IMG/VR virus record: IMGVR_UViG_3300009373_000029
Location: 1-30,234 of that record
Reading direction: 5' to 3' (one strand)
DNA: 30,234 bases
Origin: a virus
Below are positions 19,187 to 27,082 of the stretch, one piece after another. Under the pieces are notes generated by a model, which did no database searches, was not told where the DNA came from, and saw only the letters and a program-made list of their open reading frames with translations. A program made the translations under genes and the position numbers. Every line of letters starts with the position of its first letter. The first letter of the stretch is position 1.

Positions 19187-19371
19187 TGGAAATATAGTAT
19201 GTTTGGGGTATAGATTTTAAAAGTTGAACAAAGCCGATTTGGATTTTTTGAAATTACACGCCTCGTCTTGACGAAGACTGGGGTGATAGTTACTAAGCTT
19301 AGCGACACATTACATTGACTTAAATGTTGATGCCTTTGTGTCGCTTTTTTGTTTAGTAGAGGGAGGTGGAA
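19187..19371 (+). promoter_or_regulatory. Structured 5' leader RNA of the late operon
   Basis: About 185 bases between the expected transcription start and the terminase gene. It contains TTTTAAAAGTTGAAC and TTTTGAAATTAC (split halves of the junction element). A strong hairpin at about 19258-19284 (CGCCTCGTCTT against AAGACTGGGGTG, loop GACG) is followed by the terminator-like hairpin at 19301-19350. A similar TTTTAAAAGTTTGAAC occurs in the leftward leader. An attenuator or antitermination site is likely; no known riboswitch class is recognised. Confidence 0.5.
19301..19350 (+). terminator. Terminator-like hairpin inside the leader
   Basis: Perfect nine-base stem AGCGACACA (19301-19309) and TGTGTCGCT (19337-19345), followed by a T run (19345-19350). 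The 27-base loop can itself pair through ACATT and AATGT. It lies between the rightward promoter and the first gene, so it would stop transcription unless overridden. Confidence 0.7.
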
Positions 19372-19905
19372 ATGGGACAGGTAAAACCACATAATATGAA
19401 GGCTATATCTACTCTTGCAAATGAACCTGTTAATATGAGTTCTAGAATTCAACTGATGATTGCTATGGATATTGCGGGTTCGAGTGGTAAGGATATGGAG
19501 AGTGCGCTGGGTATGTCAGGGACTAGGATATCTGCTATTAGGAATAGTCCTCTTTTTATGTCAAGAAGGAAGAGGAAGTGGAGAGAGCTTCAGGATAGGG
19601 TAATTGATAATAAGGTTGATGGGATAGTTAGTGGAGACCCTGTAGAGAGTAAAATTAAGGCACTTGCTATTAAGGCTATAGAGGCTCAAGAGAAGATGTT
19701 GGATGGTGCTGGGAGTGAGTTTGTAAGGAACTCTATTTCTAACTCCATACTTGATAGGGCGGGGTATAAAGCTCATACTGAGAAGACTAAGATTACGGTG
19801 GAAGTTACGGATAAGATGGCTGATAGGTTTGAGCGAGTTATGAAAATGGCGCAAAGTGGTGATAGTAGCAGTAAGGTATCTATTACAACAGAACGAGAAG
19901 AATAA
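19372..19905 (+). CDS. terS: Probable small terminase subunit
   Basis: A 177-residue protein from ATG 19372 (GGGAGGTGG upstream; an in-frame GTG just before is ignored). The N-terminal third contains a helix-turn-helix-like segment (SGKDMESALGMSGTRISAIR), as expected for recognition of packaging sites on DNA. The middle is a charged oligomerisation-type helix (SKIKALAIKAIEAQEKML), and the tail is polar. Its position directly before the large terminase gene is the main support. First gene of the rightward operon. Sequence alone does not exclude another DNA-binding regulator. Confidence 0.7.
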   Translation: MGQVKPHNMKAISTLANEPVNMSSRIQLMIAMDIAGSSGKDMESALGMSGTRISAIRNSPLFMSRRKRKWRELQDRVIDNKVDGIVSGDPVESKIKALAIKAIEAQEKMLDGAGSEFVRNSISNSILDRAGYKAHTEKTKITVEVTDKMADRFERVMKMAQSGDSSSKVSITTEREE

Positions 19906-20015
19906 TGATAGATGACATAGATGCTATGCGTCTTGTTAATAGAGGTGAAAGTAATGGACTTAGTAAGGATGTCAGAAAAACAGAGGTTAGTTTTAAGGAA
20001 ACAATGTCTTCGTAG
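19905..20015 (+). CDS. Possible small ORF overlapping the terminase large subunit start
   Basis: A 36-residue ORF, MIDDIDAMRLVNRGESNGLS and onward, whose ATG shares bases with the terS TAA (TAATG). It carries the ribosome site of terL within it and probably serves to couple translation of the two subunits. It is short and overlaps terL by 62 bases, so a functional product is uncertain. Confidence 0.35.
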   Translation: MIDDIDAMRLVNRGESNGLSKDVRKTEVSFKETMSS

Positions 20016-21642
20016 TCTTTACGCATTTTGTGTTGGTGTGATGGGCTACGACGATATTACGGAAGACCTCCATGGAGAGTATTGTAGGTTTTTAGAGGGG
20101 GATAGTAGAAGGAAACAAGCTACTATGCCCCGTTCTTTTGTTAAGACTTGGATTGGGTCGATAGCTTACCCGATTTGGGCGACCTTGATTAGACGAGCGG
20201 CTGATGAGTTCCCAGAAGGGACTGACCCAACTGATAAGTTTTGGAAATTGGGACCTGATATGAGGATACTTGTTGCAAGTTATGTAATTAGTAATGCTGA
20301 GAAGATGATTTCCCTTATTAGGAAGACTTATGAGAGTAATCCTGTGATGCAGATGCTGTTTCCAGAAGTAATACCGAGGAATTTTAATAAGATTAGGTGG
20401 AGTAATCAGAGTGCTTGTATAAATAGAGCTAATAATTATACTGAAAGTACTTTTGAGGCAGCTGGAGTAGGTGGTGCCTCTATCTCTCGGCATTATGATT
20501 TGGTAGTAGAGGATGACCTTGTATATGCCAAGAAAGATGACCTCACTGGGAAGGAGTTACATCCAAGTCAGGAAGATATAGATAAGGCTATTGGGTGGCA
20601 TAAGCTCACTCACTCACTATTGGTTCCTGGTAGACATACTAGGATTTATAATATTGGGACTAGATGGGCTAAGAGAGACCTTATTAAGTATATCTGGGAT
20701 AATGAGCCAAGTTATGAGAGGTTTATGAGGGCTGCTGTTAAGCTTGAGCAACTAAACGCTGGTTTAAATTGGGAGGAGTGTGACCCAGAGTGGCCTGAGT
20801 GTTATGACAAGAAACAGTTAAGAGGGATAAGAGATGCCCAAGGCACCTACATATTCTCCACGCAATACCTCCTCTTTCCACGCTCGCCTGAAGAGATGTT
20901 ATTCAAAAAGCCATGGCTTCAGCTTTACACTAGTCCAGGAGAGGTTCCTGAGACCATTAGGAAGTTTACCACTGTAGACCTTGCTGAATGGGGAAGCTCT
21001 AAACGCAAGAGGGGGGACTGTAATGCAGTTGTCCTTACTTGTGGTTGGGACCACCTTAATCACGTATGGTTAGTCCACTATGATACTGGTAGGTTTGACC
21101 CGAGTGAGGTAATTAAACTAATGGGGAAGCATTGGAACTTATTTCACCCTGAGAGTATCAGTGTGGAGAGTGTATATTATCAGAAGTCACTTGCCCACTT
21201 TGCCCGCATTTACATGGAAGATGGTAAGGTGCCTTGGATGCGTATTCATAATATTAAACCTGAGGGGAATGAGAGTAAGGAACTTAGGATTAGAGCTATT
21301 GAGCCAATTGCTTCAAACCTTGCTGTTCATTGTAAAGATAGTCATAAAGAGTTTATAGATGAGTTTTGTGATTATGTCCCTAATGACCATACTTGTAAGA
21401 AGGATATATTGGATGCCCTTGCTTATCAAATTCAGGTGGCTAGACCTGGTGTCGCTAAAAGGGATGTTAGTGTGAGGAATAGGAATGATTTCCTCCCTTT
21501 AGGGAATATTGATGACTTTTTAAAGGAGGCCTGGGGAAAGGGGAGAGGGAAAGGTATCTTTGGAGACCAACTTCCTAAAACTGACCCCTTTACTGAGCAA
21601 GAGGTTGAGGTTATACTGGAAGACCCGTTGGTTGGTTTATAA
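19954..21642 (+). CDS. terL: Terminase large subunit
   Basis: A 562-residue protein, the ATP-driven DNA packaging motor and nuclease. ATG 19954 was chosen because AGAGGTGAAAGTA precedes it. The ATPase domain has a deviant Walker A region MPRSFVKTW (about 66-74) and Walker B YDLVVEDDLVY. The nuclease domain shows TTVDLAEWGSS with the first acidic residue, a central ISVESVYYQKSL, and CKKDILDALAYQI carrying the last acidic pair. Length and motif spacing are normal for TerL. Its TAA forms the first bases of element copy 5. Confidence 0.93.
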   Translation: MDLVRMSEKQRLVLRKQCLRSLYAFCVGVMGYDDITEDLHGEYCRFLEGDSRRKQATMPRSFVKTWIGSIAYPIWATLIRRAADEFPEGTDPTDKFWKLGPDMRILVASYVISNAEKMISLIRKTYESNPVMQMLFPEVIPRNFNKIRWSNQSACINRANNYTESTFEAAGVGGASISRHYDLVVEDDLVYAKKDDLTGKELHPSQEDIDKAIGWHKLTHSLLVPGRHTRIYNIGTRWAKRDLIKYIWDNEPSYERFMRAAVKLEQLNAGLNWEECDPEWPECYDKKQLRGIRDAQGTYIFSTQYLLFPRSPEEMLFKKPWLQLYTSPGEVPETIRKFTTVDLAEWGSSKRKRGDCNAVVLTCGWDHLNHVWLVHYDTGRFDPSEVIKLMGKHWNLFHPESISVESVYYQKSLAHFARIYMEDGKVPWMRIHNIKPEGNESKELRIRAIEPIASNLAVHCKDSHKEFIDEFCDYVPNDHTCKKDILDALAYQIQVARPGVAKRDVSVRNRNDFLPLGNIDDFLKEAWGKGRGKGIFGDQLPKTDPFTEQEVEVILEDPLVGL

Positions 21643-21660
21643 GTTCAAAAATTGAAATTA
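21640..21660 (+). repeat. Oriented palindromic junction element, copy 5
   Basis: TAAGTTCAA-AAA-TTGAAATTA. Its first three bases are the terL stop codon and its last base is the A of the next gene's ATG, so the element spans the whole intergenic junction. Identical to copy 2 on the other strand. Confidence 0.85.
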
Positions 21661-21791
21661 TGCCCTTCACTTCACACGCTCAAGAGTCTTGGATGAGACA
21701 TAATAAACCCAGCATGTGGAGAAAATGGATAAGGAAGTATGGGCACTATAGAGGTAAAAACAAGTATTCTAAAGCTTTAGCTGGAGGGTAA
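21660..21791 (+). CDS. Small basic phage protein (DUF3008-like opening)
   Basis: A 43-residue ORF, MPFTSHAQESWMRHNKPSMW, then RKWIRKYGHYRGKNKYSKAL. The MPF.S.AQ..WM opening followed by N-P.M-..W recalls small proteins found beside terminase and portal genes in many phages. Strongly basic, Trp-rich; DNA binding is plausible. The ATG is formed by the end of the palindromic element and no ribosome site lies between. Confidence 0.6.
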   Translation: MPFTSHAQESWMRHNKPSMWRKWIRKYGHYRGKNKYSKALAGG

Positions 21792-21792
21792 A

Positions 21793-21948
21793 ATGTGGGA
21801 TGGTAAAAGGAGAAGAGGACATCCAAGAACAGAGGCTCAAAGAAGAGCAAGACATAGAAGACTCTATGGGAAGAAGAGTAAACTCCCTAAAAGGGGAACT
21901 GGACTTAAGAAGAGAGGGAATAAGTATACAGAGGCCCTAAGCAAATGA
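21793..21948 (+). CDS. Highly basic small protein
   Basis: A 51-residue ORF, MWDGKRRRGHPRTEAQRRAR, then HRRLYGKKSKLPKRGTGLKK; nearly half of the residues are Arg, Lys or His. GGAGGGTAAA directly precedes ATG 21793, and the end overlaps the next ORF (ATGA). The charge suggests binding to packaged DNA or RNA. No family is recognised. Confidence 0.6.
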   Translation: MWDGKRRRGHPRTEAQRRARHRRLYGKKSKLPKRGTGLKKRGNKYTEALSK

Positions 21949-22061
21949 ATAAGAAGAGCTACCTGGATAAAAAGTGGAAGAGTTTAGAGAAGAGAGGTAT
22001 TAAACGCCCAAAGAGTGAGAAAGAGAACAAAGAGAGGTTAAAAGCAGCCCATGGTTATTGA
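21945..22061 (+). CDS. Small basic protein overlapping the portal gene
   Basis: A 38-residue ORF, MNKKSYLDKKWKSLEKRGIK, then RPKSEKENKERLKAAHGY, helical and lysine-rich. It starts in an ATGA overlap with the preceding gene and runs eleven bases into the portal gene. Third of a run of three basic microproteins between terL and portal. Confidence 0.55.
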   Translation: MNKKSYLDKKWKSLEKRGIKRPKSEKENKERLKAAHGY

Positions 22062-23775
22062 TGGACTTGAGGGTAAAAAACCTAAACGCTTAGACTATTG
22101 GAAGACTCAAATTAGGATGGGAGTAAGGTATCGCACCCAATATGGGAGGTCTAATGAGTGGAGGCGCTACAAGACCATGCTTAGAGGCTTCTGGGGAGAG
22201 AGTATAGTCCCAGTAAATATAATACACGCCGTGGCTCGCTCAATCATTCCCCAAGTCTACTTTCGAAACCCCCGAGTAGCTGTTCTTCCGATGAAGCCAG
22301 GATACACGATGCATGCCAGAGTTTTAGAGAGAGTAGATAACTACCTTTTAAGGGAACTTGGTATCAAAAAACAACTCAAATCCATGATACTTGACTGTTA
22401 CACTTGTGGTAGAGGTCCAGGCATCTTCGGTTATGATACGGAATTTGGCTTCAACCCCTCCTTCTCATCAGAAGAGTTTGAAGATAGTTCCCTCACTACC
22501 TTTAATAAAAAAGGTGAAAGAATAGAGTATAATATAGACGTAAAACCTGGTATGCCCTGGTTCCTTCGATGTAATCCAGCAGACTTTATAGTCCCCTGGG
22601 GAACCCACGAGTGGGGGGAGAACCAATGGTATGGATTTAGGAAGATGAGACCTTTAAAAGACATAAAAGAGGACCCTAAATATAAGAATAAAGCTAAACT
22701 TAAAGCCCCCTACAAAACCAGACTAGGGGGAAGCCCAGAAGGGATACCTGGTGGTATTAACCAGACCCTTGAAGAAGATTGGCAGAGTGAATGGGTAGAG
22801 CTTTGGGAAATACATGACCTAAGAAGCGGAAGGTTGATGGTAATATCTCTTGACCACAATAAGTTTCTTAGAGATGATTATGATTATCTTCAAATTGAGG
22901 GATTAAATGCTAGAGTTCTTGGCTTCAACGAAGACCCAGACTACTTCTGGTGGGCTCCAGACGCTCGTATGATAGAAAAGCAGCAATTAGAGCTAAATGA
23001 TGTAAGAACTATGGCTAAGATGCACCGAAGAGTAGCACTTCTCAAGATATTATATGATAAAGGCCTCCTTAAAAAGGATGAGTTAACTAAACTACTCGAT
23101 GCTGACCCCAAAGCAGCCGTTGGAGTAGAGGTAGGCCCTCAAGGAGACATTAGAAAGGTAGTGAGCCTCCTCCAATCCCATGTCCCACCCGATTTCAACA
23201 TAGCCGCTCGAGAGATTAGAGAAGATGTAAGAGAAATTGTAGGCTTCTCCCGAAATCAAATGGGTTCCTTCGAGGCTCCCAGTGGTAGAAGGACAGCCCA
23301 CGAGGCGGAAATTGTAAGAGCAGCCAGTATGATTAGAATAGATGAAAGAAGAGATGGTGTGGCTGACCTCCTATCCTCAATTCTTAGAGGTATGAACCAG
23401 ATAATCTTTGACAATTGGACAGCAGAGCGTCTAATAGATATAGTAGGCAACGATGGAGCAAAATACTGGATACGCTTTACAGGTCGTGAAATTAAAGGTG
23501 AGTTTAACTATAAGATAAACCCAGAAGAGGCAATTCCAACAGACCAAAGAGTTCGTCAAGCCCAAGCTGAGAAGTTTATAGAGCTCTCGTTAAAGATACC
23601 AGGCCTCGATACCAAATATCTACTTGAAAGTTACGCTTCCCAATTTGATTGGATAGACCCAAAGCTCCTATTCCCAGGAGAAGGTCCTGGTAGAAGCCCA
23701 GAGAAAGCTATGATGTTCAACGACTTCATGAGAATGGGTGGGGGTAGGGGTAGCTTCCCAGGATTAGGAGGATAG
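22051..23775 (+). CDS. Portal protein
   Basis: A 574-residue protein forming the dodecameric portal through which DNA enters and leaves the head. Recognised by size, place between terL and scaffold, and portal-like sections: an N-terminal helix region (WKTQIRMGVRYRTQYGRSNE), a central segment FRCNPADFIVPWGTHEWGEN where phosphate-rich portal loops occur, EKQQLELNDVRTMAKMHRR, the region REIVGFSRNQMGSFEAPSGR, RTAHEAEIVRAAS and a glycine-rich tail. It ends in TAG, immediately followed in frame by TTG and a cysteine-rich reading frame. Confidence 0.88.
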   Translation: MVIDGLEGKKPKRLDYWKTQIRMGVRYRTQYGRSNEWRRYKTMLRGFWGESIVPVNIIHAVARSIIPQVYFRNPRVAVLPMKPGYTMHARVLERVDNYLLRELGIKKQLKSMILDCYTCGRGPGIFGYDTEFGFNPSFSSEEFEDSSLTTFNKKGERIEYNIDVKPGMPWFLRCNPADFIVPWGTHEWGENQWYGFRKMRPLKDIKEDPKYKNKAKLKAPYKTRLGGSPEGIPGGINQTLEEDWQSEWVELWEIHDLRSGRLMVISLDHNKFLRDDYDYLQIEGLNARVLGFNEDPDYFWWAPDARMIEKQQLELNDVRTMAKMHRRVALLKILYDKGLLKKDELTKLLDADPKAAVGVEVGPQGDIRKVVSLLQSHVPPDFNIAAREIREDVREIVGFSRNQMGSFEAPSGRRTAHEAEIVRAASMIRIDERRDGVADLLSSILRGMNQIIFDNWTAERLIDIVGNDGAKYWIRFTGREIKGEFNYKINPEEAIPTDQRVRQAQAEKFIELSLKIPGLDTKYLLESYASQFDWIDPKLLFPGEGPGRSPEKAMMFNDFMRMGGGRGSFPGLGG

Positions 23776-23886
23776 TTGAAGGTATTGACTATATGTCCTA
23801 AGTGTAACAAGTGCTTCAAAGGAGAGCGTTGTTCCAATTGTGAAAAGGAGTTAAAAGATGCCGAGAGGAAAAACAGACCTAACTAG
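23776..23886 (+). CDS. Zinc-ribbon microprotein or readthrough extension of the portal protein
   Basis: 36 codons starting with TTG directly after the portal TAG and in the same frame: LKVLTICPKCNKCFKGERCS then NCEKELKDAERK. It has CX2CX2C and CX2C, a complete zinc site. GGAGGATAG lies before the TTG, so a separate TTG-started gene is plausible; readthrough of the TAG would instead append the ribbon to the portal. The end overlaps the next gene in another frame. Confidence 0.5.
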   Translation: MKVLTICPKCNKCFKGERCSNCEKELKDAERKNRPN

Positions 23887-24094
23887 TAATGAGTATGACT
23901 CTTACCTTGCAAGTAAGGGTAAACATAGAGAGTTAGCCAAGCGAAACGCTGAGAGGAAGAGTAAGGGCTATAAAGGTTGGCACTTTGGACTTGGAGACAA
24001 ACCAGTGTTTACAAGAAATAAAGAAGAGTTTAAACGGGAACTTAACCGACGAGGACTGGTTATGAAAGATGATGTAGCTAGGGACCTCAGATAG
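23858..24094 (+). CDS. Small basic hypothetical virion-operon protein
   Basis: A 78-residue protein, MPRGKTDLTSNEYDSYLASK, with a basic helical middle (RELAKRNAERKSKGYKGWHF) and a C-terminal helix. AAAAGGAGTTAAAAG precedes ATG 23858. Located between portal and scaffold, so a minor head or assembly protein is possible. No family is recognised. Confidence 0.65.
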   Translation: MPRGKTDLTSNEYDSYLASKGKHRELAKRNAERKSKGYKGWHFGLGDKPVFTRNKEEFKRELNRRGLVMKDDVARDLR

Positions 24095-24102
24095 GAGGAA
24101 CT

Positions 24103-24390
24103 ATGGACCCCGAAAAGAGATTAACTTCTAAAGCATTAGCATCAGCTCTTAGTGGCACTCCCCAGGAAAGGATGGAAGAGGAGAAGACAATCTTCCTAAA
24201 ATACACTCCAGGGAAAAGACCAGAAGTAACCTTTACTGGTTTCTGGTCAGGGAAATTTATAAAAGCTGCAATGGATAGTATAAGTAGAAGTTATAGATTA
24301 AGAAGGCGAGACATAACACGACCTGTAAGGGCTAACCCTGAGGTCGAACCCAAACCCGATGAGGGAAAGAAGGAGGTAGCAAATGTTTAG
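24103..24390 (+). CDS. Hypothetical protein between portal and scaffold
   Basis: A 95-residue protein, MDPEKRLTSKALASALSGTP, with a central TGFWSGKFIKAAMDSISRSY segment and a proline/glutamate-rich tail (NPEVEPKPDEGKKE). GATAGGAGGAACT precedes ATG 24103. The SGKFIKAAMDSISRSYRL stretch resembles small phage helical proteins but no function is known. It overlaps the scaffold start by eight bases. Confidence 0.65.
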   Translation: MDPEKRLTSKALASALSGTPQERMEEEKTIFLKYTPGKRPEVTFTGFWSGKFIKAAMDSISRSYRLRRRDITRPVRANPEVEPKPDEGKKEVANV

Positions 24391-25138
24391 GCATATGAAT
24401 TACATCTACCCAAACCTACTTCAGTTAAGTGGGAGAAGATGGTTTGCTGATGGAGATGGAGGCGATGGAGACAAAGGCGACAAAGGCGACAAAAGTGGCG
24501 GAGATAGTGTATCCAAAGCTGACCACGACGCAATAGTAGCGGAACTTGAAAAAAGCAAAGGGGAATTGGAAGATTTAAGGTTAGAGGTTCTCTCTCCTGA
24601 ATACCTTGACTGGTTAAATAGTAGTAAAGATGACAAGGGTGATAAAGGGGACAAGAAAGAGGACAAAGGGGAAAAGAAGGATGAACTCTCGGACGAAGCT
24701 CTGGAGAAGTTAACTCCAAAGCAAATCTTAGACCTCGCAACTAAAAGAGCTGAGGATAAGTTTAGAGGAGAGATGGACGACCTTAAGAAGTCGAGTAAAG
24801 CAGACCGAGATGCGGACACCAAGAGAGAAATAGATGCCTTCTCCCGTCAACACGAGGATTTCAAAACCTACCGACCCATAATGTATGGTCTATCCCTTGA
24901 CCCTAAGAATGCAAACCTAACCCTTGGTGAGCTTTATGCTAAAGCTAAAGACCACGTAAAGGGCATCCACACCGAGACTTCAGAAGCTGATAAGAAGAAG
25001 CAACAGAAGTCTAAGAGTGAAAAACCTGGAGGAGCTTCTGAAAGTTACGATGAACTTAAAAAGCTCAGTCCAGATGAAGCCGCTAAGAAGTCATTAGAAG
25101 AAGTAAAAGGTAAGCTTGGAGAAATCCCCGCTGCATAA
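24383..25138 (+). CDS. Scaffolding protein
   Basis: A 251-residue, highly charged, mostly helical protein placed directly before the major capsid gene, as expected for the internal scaffold of procapsid assembly. An opening RRWFADGDGGDG leads to repeats of GDK (GDKGDKGDK near residues 28-37; DDKGDKGDKKEDKGEKKD near 83-98). A coiled-coil segment follows (IVAELEKSKGELEDLRLEVL), then long helices and a basic C-terminus. The GDK repeats are encoded by a tandem nine-base unit at 24470-24494, a source of length variation. Confidence 0.82.
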   Translation: MFRHMNYIYPNLLQLSGRRWFADGDGGDGDKGDKGDKSGGDSVSKADHDAIVAELEKSKGELEDLRLEVLSPEYLDWLNSSKDDKGDKGDKKEDKGEKKDELSDEALEKLTPKQILDLATKRAEDKFRGEMDDLKKSSKADRDADTKREIDAFSRQHEDFKTYRPIMYGLSLDPKNANLTLGELYAKAKDHVKGIHTETSEADKKKQQKSKSEKPGGASESYDELKKLSPDEAAKKSLEEVKGKLGEIPAA

Positions 25139-25158
25139 CATAGAAGAGGGGAGTTACA

Positions 25159-26142
25159 ATGGCAACATTAACTGAATATCTAAACACGTTGTATACTACC
25201 ACCTGGGCTAAAAGGAGACCTGGTATTGTAGACCAAGTTTTCGAGGAGAACAGGTTAGTTGCATTGTGGAAGTCCAAGGGGATGTTCAAATCAGAGGATA
25301 CCTCTGGTAGAAGACTTGAAATACCTCTTAGGATTAAAAAGACCACTACCGCTAAGTTCTTTGCAAAGGGTGGAACTTTCACAATCAGTGACTTCGACCC
25401 ACTAACTGTTGCTTATGACACTTGGAGGAACTTGGGTGACCAGATAGTAAGGTATTGGGTAGATGACAAAGTAAATGGTGGAAGTGAAGCAGCTCACATT
25501 AAGCTGATGAATGCAAAGATTAACACTGTAAGAGACACCCTACAAGAGGAGCTTGAAACTGCGATTTGGGCGGATACTGGTGGTAGCTCAGTAGATGATT
25601 ACAATGGGATGCAATATCTCATTGATGATGTTCCATCTACTAGTGCAACAATCCACGGTATCAACCAGTCCACAGCCGTTGATGAGGCTGGCAACTACTA
25701 CTGGAGAAACCAGACGAAAACAGCAACTGGTGCATTCTCGGTCTATGGTGAGTCTGACATGACCAACTTAATGAACACCTGCCAAAGGTGGGGTAAGATA
25801 GATTGCTTAGTTAGCGACCAGACAACCTATGAACTTGGTGAGTCTGAGGCACTTGAGAGAGTAAGTGTAGTAAATAAAGAAGCAGTAAGTTTGGGACTAG
25901 ACCATATTACATTTAAGGGTCGTCCTTGGATATGGTCTCCAAAGTGCACCACTGGTTACACTTACATGTTAGATAGAAGACACATTGGGTTTAGTTATGA
26001 CCCAGCGGTCAACTTCGTCATGGGTCCTTGGAAGGAAATACCAAACCAGTTCAAAGATGTAGTTTGTCAGGTAGTTCAGAGAGGTCAAACCTGGGTAGAC
26101 AAAAGAAGGTGCCACGGGGTTATAATCTCACAAGCTGCATAG
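25159..26142 (+). CDS. Major capsid protein (HK97-type)
   Basis: A 327-residue shell protein. The N-terminal part (MATLTEYLNTLYTTTWAKRR) is followed by an E-loop-like region (RRLEIPLRIKKTTTAKFFAK, FDPLTVAYDTWRNLGDQIVR). The body has DTLQEELETAIWADTG, a spine helix near TNLMNTCQRWGKIDCLVSDQ, and a C-terminal strand region MLDRRHIGFSYDPAVNFVMG. Order (portal, scaffold, capsid) and size support the call. GAGGGGAG precedes ATG 25159. Likely the most abundant product of the operon. Confidence 0.87.
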   Translation: MATLTEYLNTLYTTTWAKRRPGIVDQVFEENRLVALWKSKGMFKSEDTSGRRLEIPLRIKKTTTAKFFAKGGTFTISDFDPLTVAYDTWRNLGDQIVRYWVDDKVNGGSEAAHIKLMNAKINTVRDTLQEELETAIWADTGGSSVDDYNGMQYLIDDVPSTSATIHGINQSTAVDEAGNYYWRNQTKTATGAFSVYGESDMTNLMNTCQRWGKIDCLVSDQTTYELGESEALERVSVVNKEAVSLGLDHITFKGRPWIWSPKCTTGYTYMLDRRHIGFSYDPAVNFVMGPWKEIPNQFKDVVCQVVQRGQTWVDKRRCHGVIISQAA

Positions 26143-26153
26143 AACTAAACTTC

Positions 26154-26174
26154 GGGGTGGGAGCCAACTCACCC
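26154..26174 (+). other. Hairpin between capsid and next gene
   Basis: GGGTG(GG)AG pairs with CTCACCC across a CCAA loop. No T run follows, so it is more likely an mRNA stability or processing element than a full terminator. Confidence 0.4.
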
Positions 26175-26210
26175 TTAGAGGTAGCCCATAAACCTAAGAA
26201 GGAGGAATAG

Positions 26211-27005
26211 ATGGGAACAGATAAGATTACGATTAGAAATCAGGGTGAAACTGAGGACTCTGGTTTAGTAAACTGGAGGGGTGACCAGGTAACATTACCT
26301 CAAGGGGGTCAGGGAGTATACCAAGCTTCCCAAATTCAAATGGCTCGGTTAGGTTCAAGGAAGGTAGTTGGGGATAGGGTCTTTAGGTATGCTAGGGCAG
26401 GTGCAGGGGGAACAATAGCCGCTGGTAATCTAATGCAATCCCCTGATGTAAATGCTGGCGAGGTAAGCGTAGTCCAGACTACCGCTGGTCAACACAACAT
26501 AGGGGATAGAACTCTTAACCTTTACTCCTCTGGGAGTGTAGGTTCTGGTGAGTATAACGAAGGCTATGTCTTTGTAGCTGAGGGCACAAGCCCTGGCCCA
26601 ATGTATCGAATTAAGAACCACGGTGACATTGCAGCAACAGCAACAGGGACGCTGGAACTCTACGATGTCCTCGTAACCACCCACACAGCCGCTGACCAAG
26701 TTACTGTTCTTAGGAACATGTATAATAAAGTGGTTGAAGCAGGAGCTACTGGTGATGTTCCTGTAGGTGTAGCCCCAATTACAGTAACCACTAACGACTA
26801 TTTTTGGCTTCAGACCTGGGGTCCATGTGCTTTGATGAACTCCACTGGAACTGGTATTATAGCTAAAGGTGGTATGGCATTTGTTGGTGGGACTGGTGCT
26901 GCTCAGGCAGCTACAGCCGCAGGAACAAGCTGTAGTATTGGTTACGCTATGGCTCTTGGGACTGATAGTGAGTATAGTCCAATTTTCTTGCAGATAGCAC
27001 CTTAA
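26211..27005 (+). CDS. Capsid-associated (decoration or head stabilising) protein
   Basis: A 264-residue, glycine/alanine/threonine-rich beta protein (GGQGVYQASQIQMARLGSRK, GDRVFRYARAGAGGTIAAGN, QTTAGQHNIGDRTLNLYSSG, ending GTDSEYSPIFLQIAP). The place right after the major capsid gene and the composition suit a head decoration or minor capsid protein. GAAGGAGGAAT precedes ATG 26211. A virion role is likely from context; the exact role is inferred. Confidence 0.65.
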   Translation: MGTDKITIRNQGETEDSGLVNWRGDQVTLPQGGQGVYQASQIQMARLGSRKVVGDRVFRYARAGAGGTIAAGNLMQSPDVNAGEVSVVQTTAGQHNIGDRTLNLYSSGSVGSGEYNEGYVFVAEGTSPGPMYRIKNHGDIAATATGTLELYDVLVTTHTAADQVTVLRNMYNKVVEAGATGDVPVGVAPITVTTNDYFWLQTWGPCALMNSTGTGIIAKGGMAFVGGTGAAQAATAAGTSCSIGYAMALGTDSEYSPIFLQIAP

Positions 27006-27021
27006 CATAAAGGTAAACTAC

Positions 27022-27053
27022 GGAAAGGGGGGAGATTAACCCTCTCTCCTTTC
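27022..27053 (+). terminator. Possible attenuating hairpin after the decoration protein gene
   Basis: GAAAGG-GGG-GAGA pairs with TCTCTCCTTTC across TTAACCC. It is strong but followed by TGAACTT rather than a T run, so termination would be partial at most; it may lower expression of downstream genes relative to capsid. Confidence 0.4.
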
Positions 27054-27082
27054 TGAACTTAAAGAAAGGAAGGGTTAAAATC

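Noticed and set aside
17436-19371. tRNA or known riboswitch in the central region
   Set aside because: Several hairpins were examined, but none folds as a cloverleaf and I recognise no riboswitch core; only terminator-like and simple hairpins remain.
26028-26210. 60-codon ORF overlapping the capsid gene end
   Set aside because: It lies in another frame inside the capsid gene and has no independent start signal; the tail simply crosses the spacer before 26211.
26430-27008. 192-codon minus-strand ORF opposite the decoration protein
   Set aside because: Cysteine/serine-rich composition typical of antisense frames; no minus-strand start or promoter in this arm.
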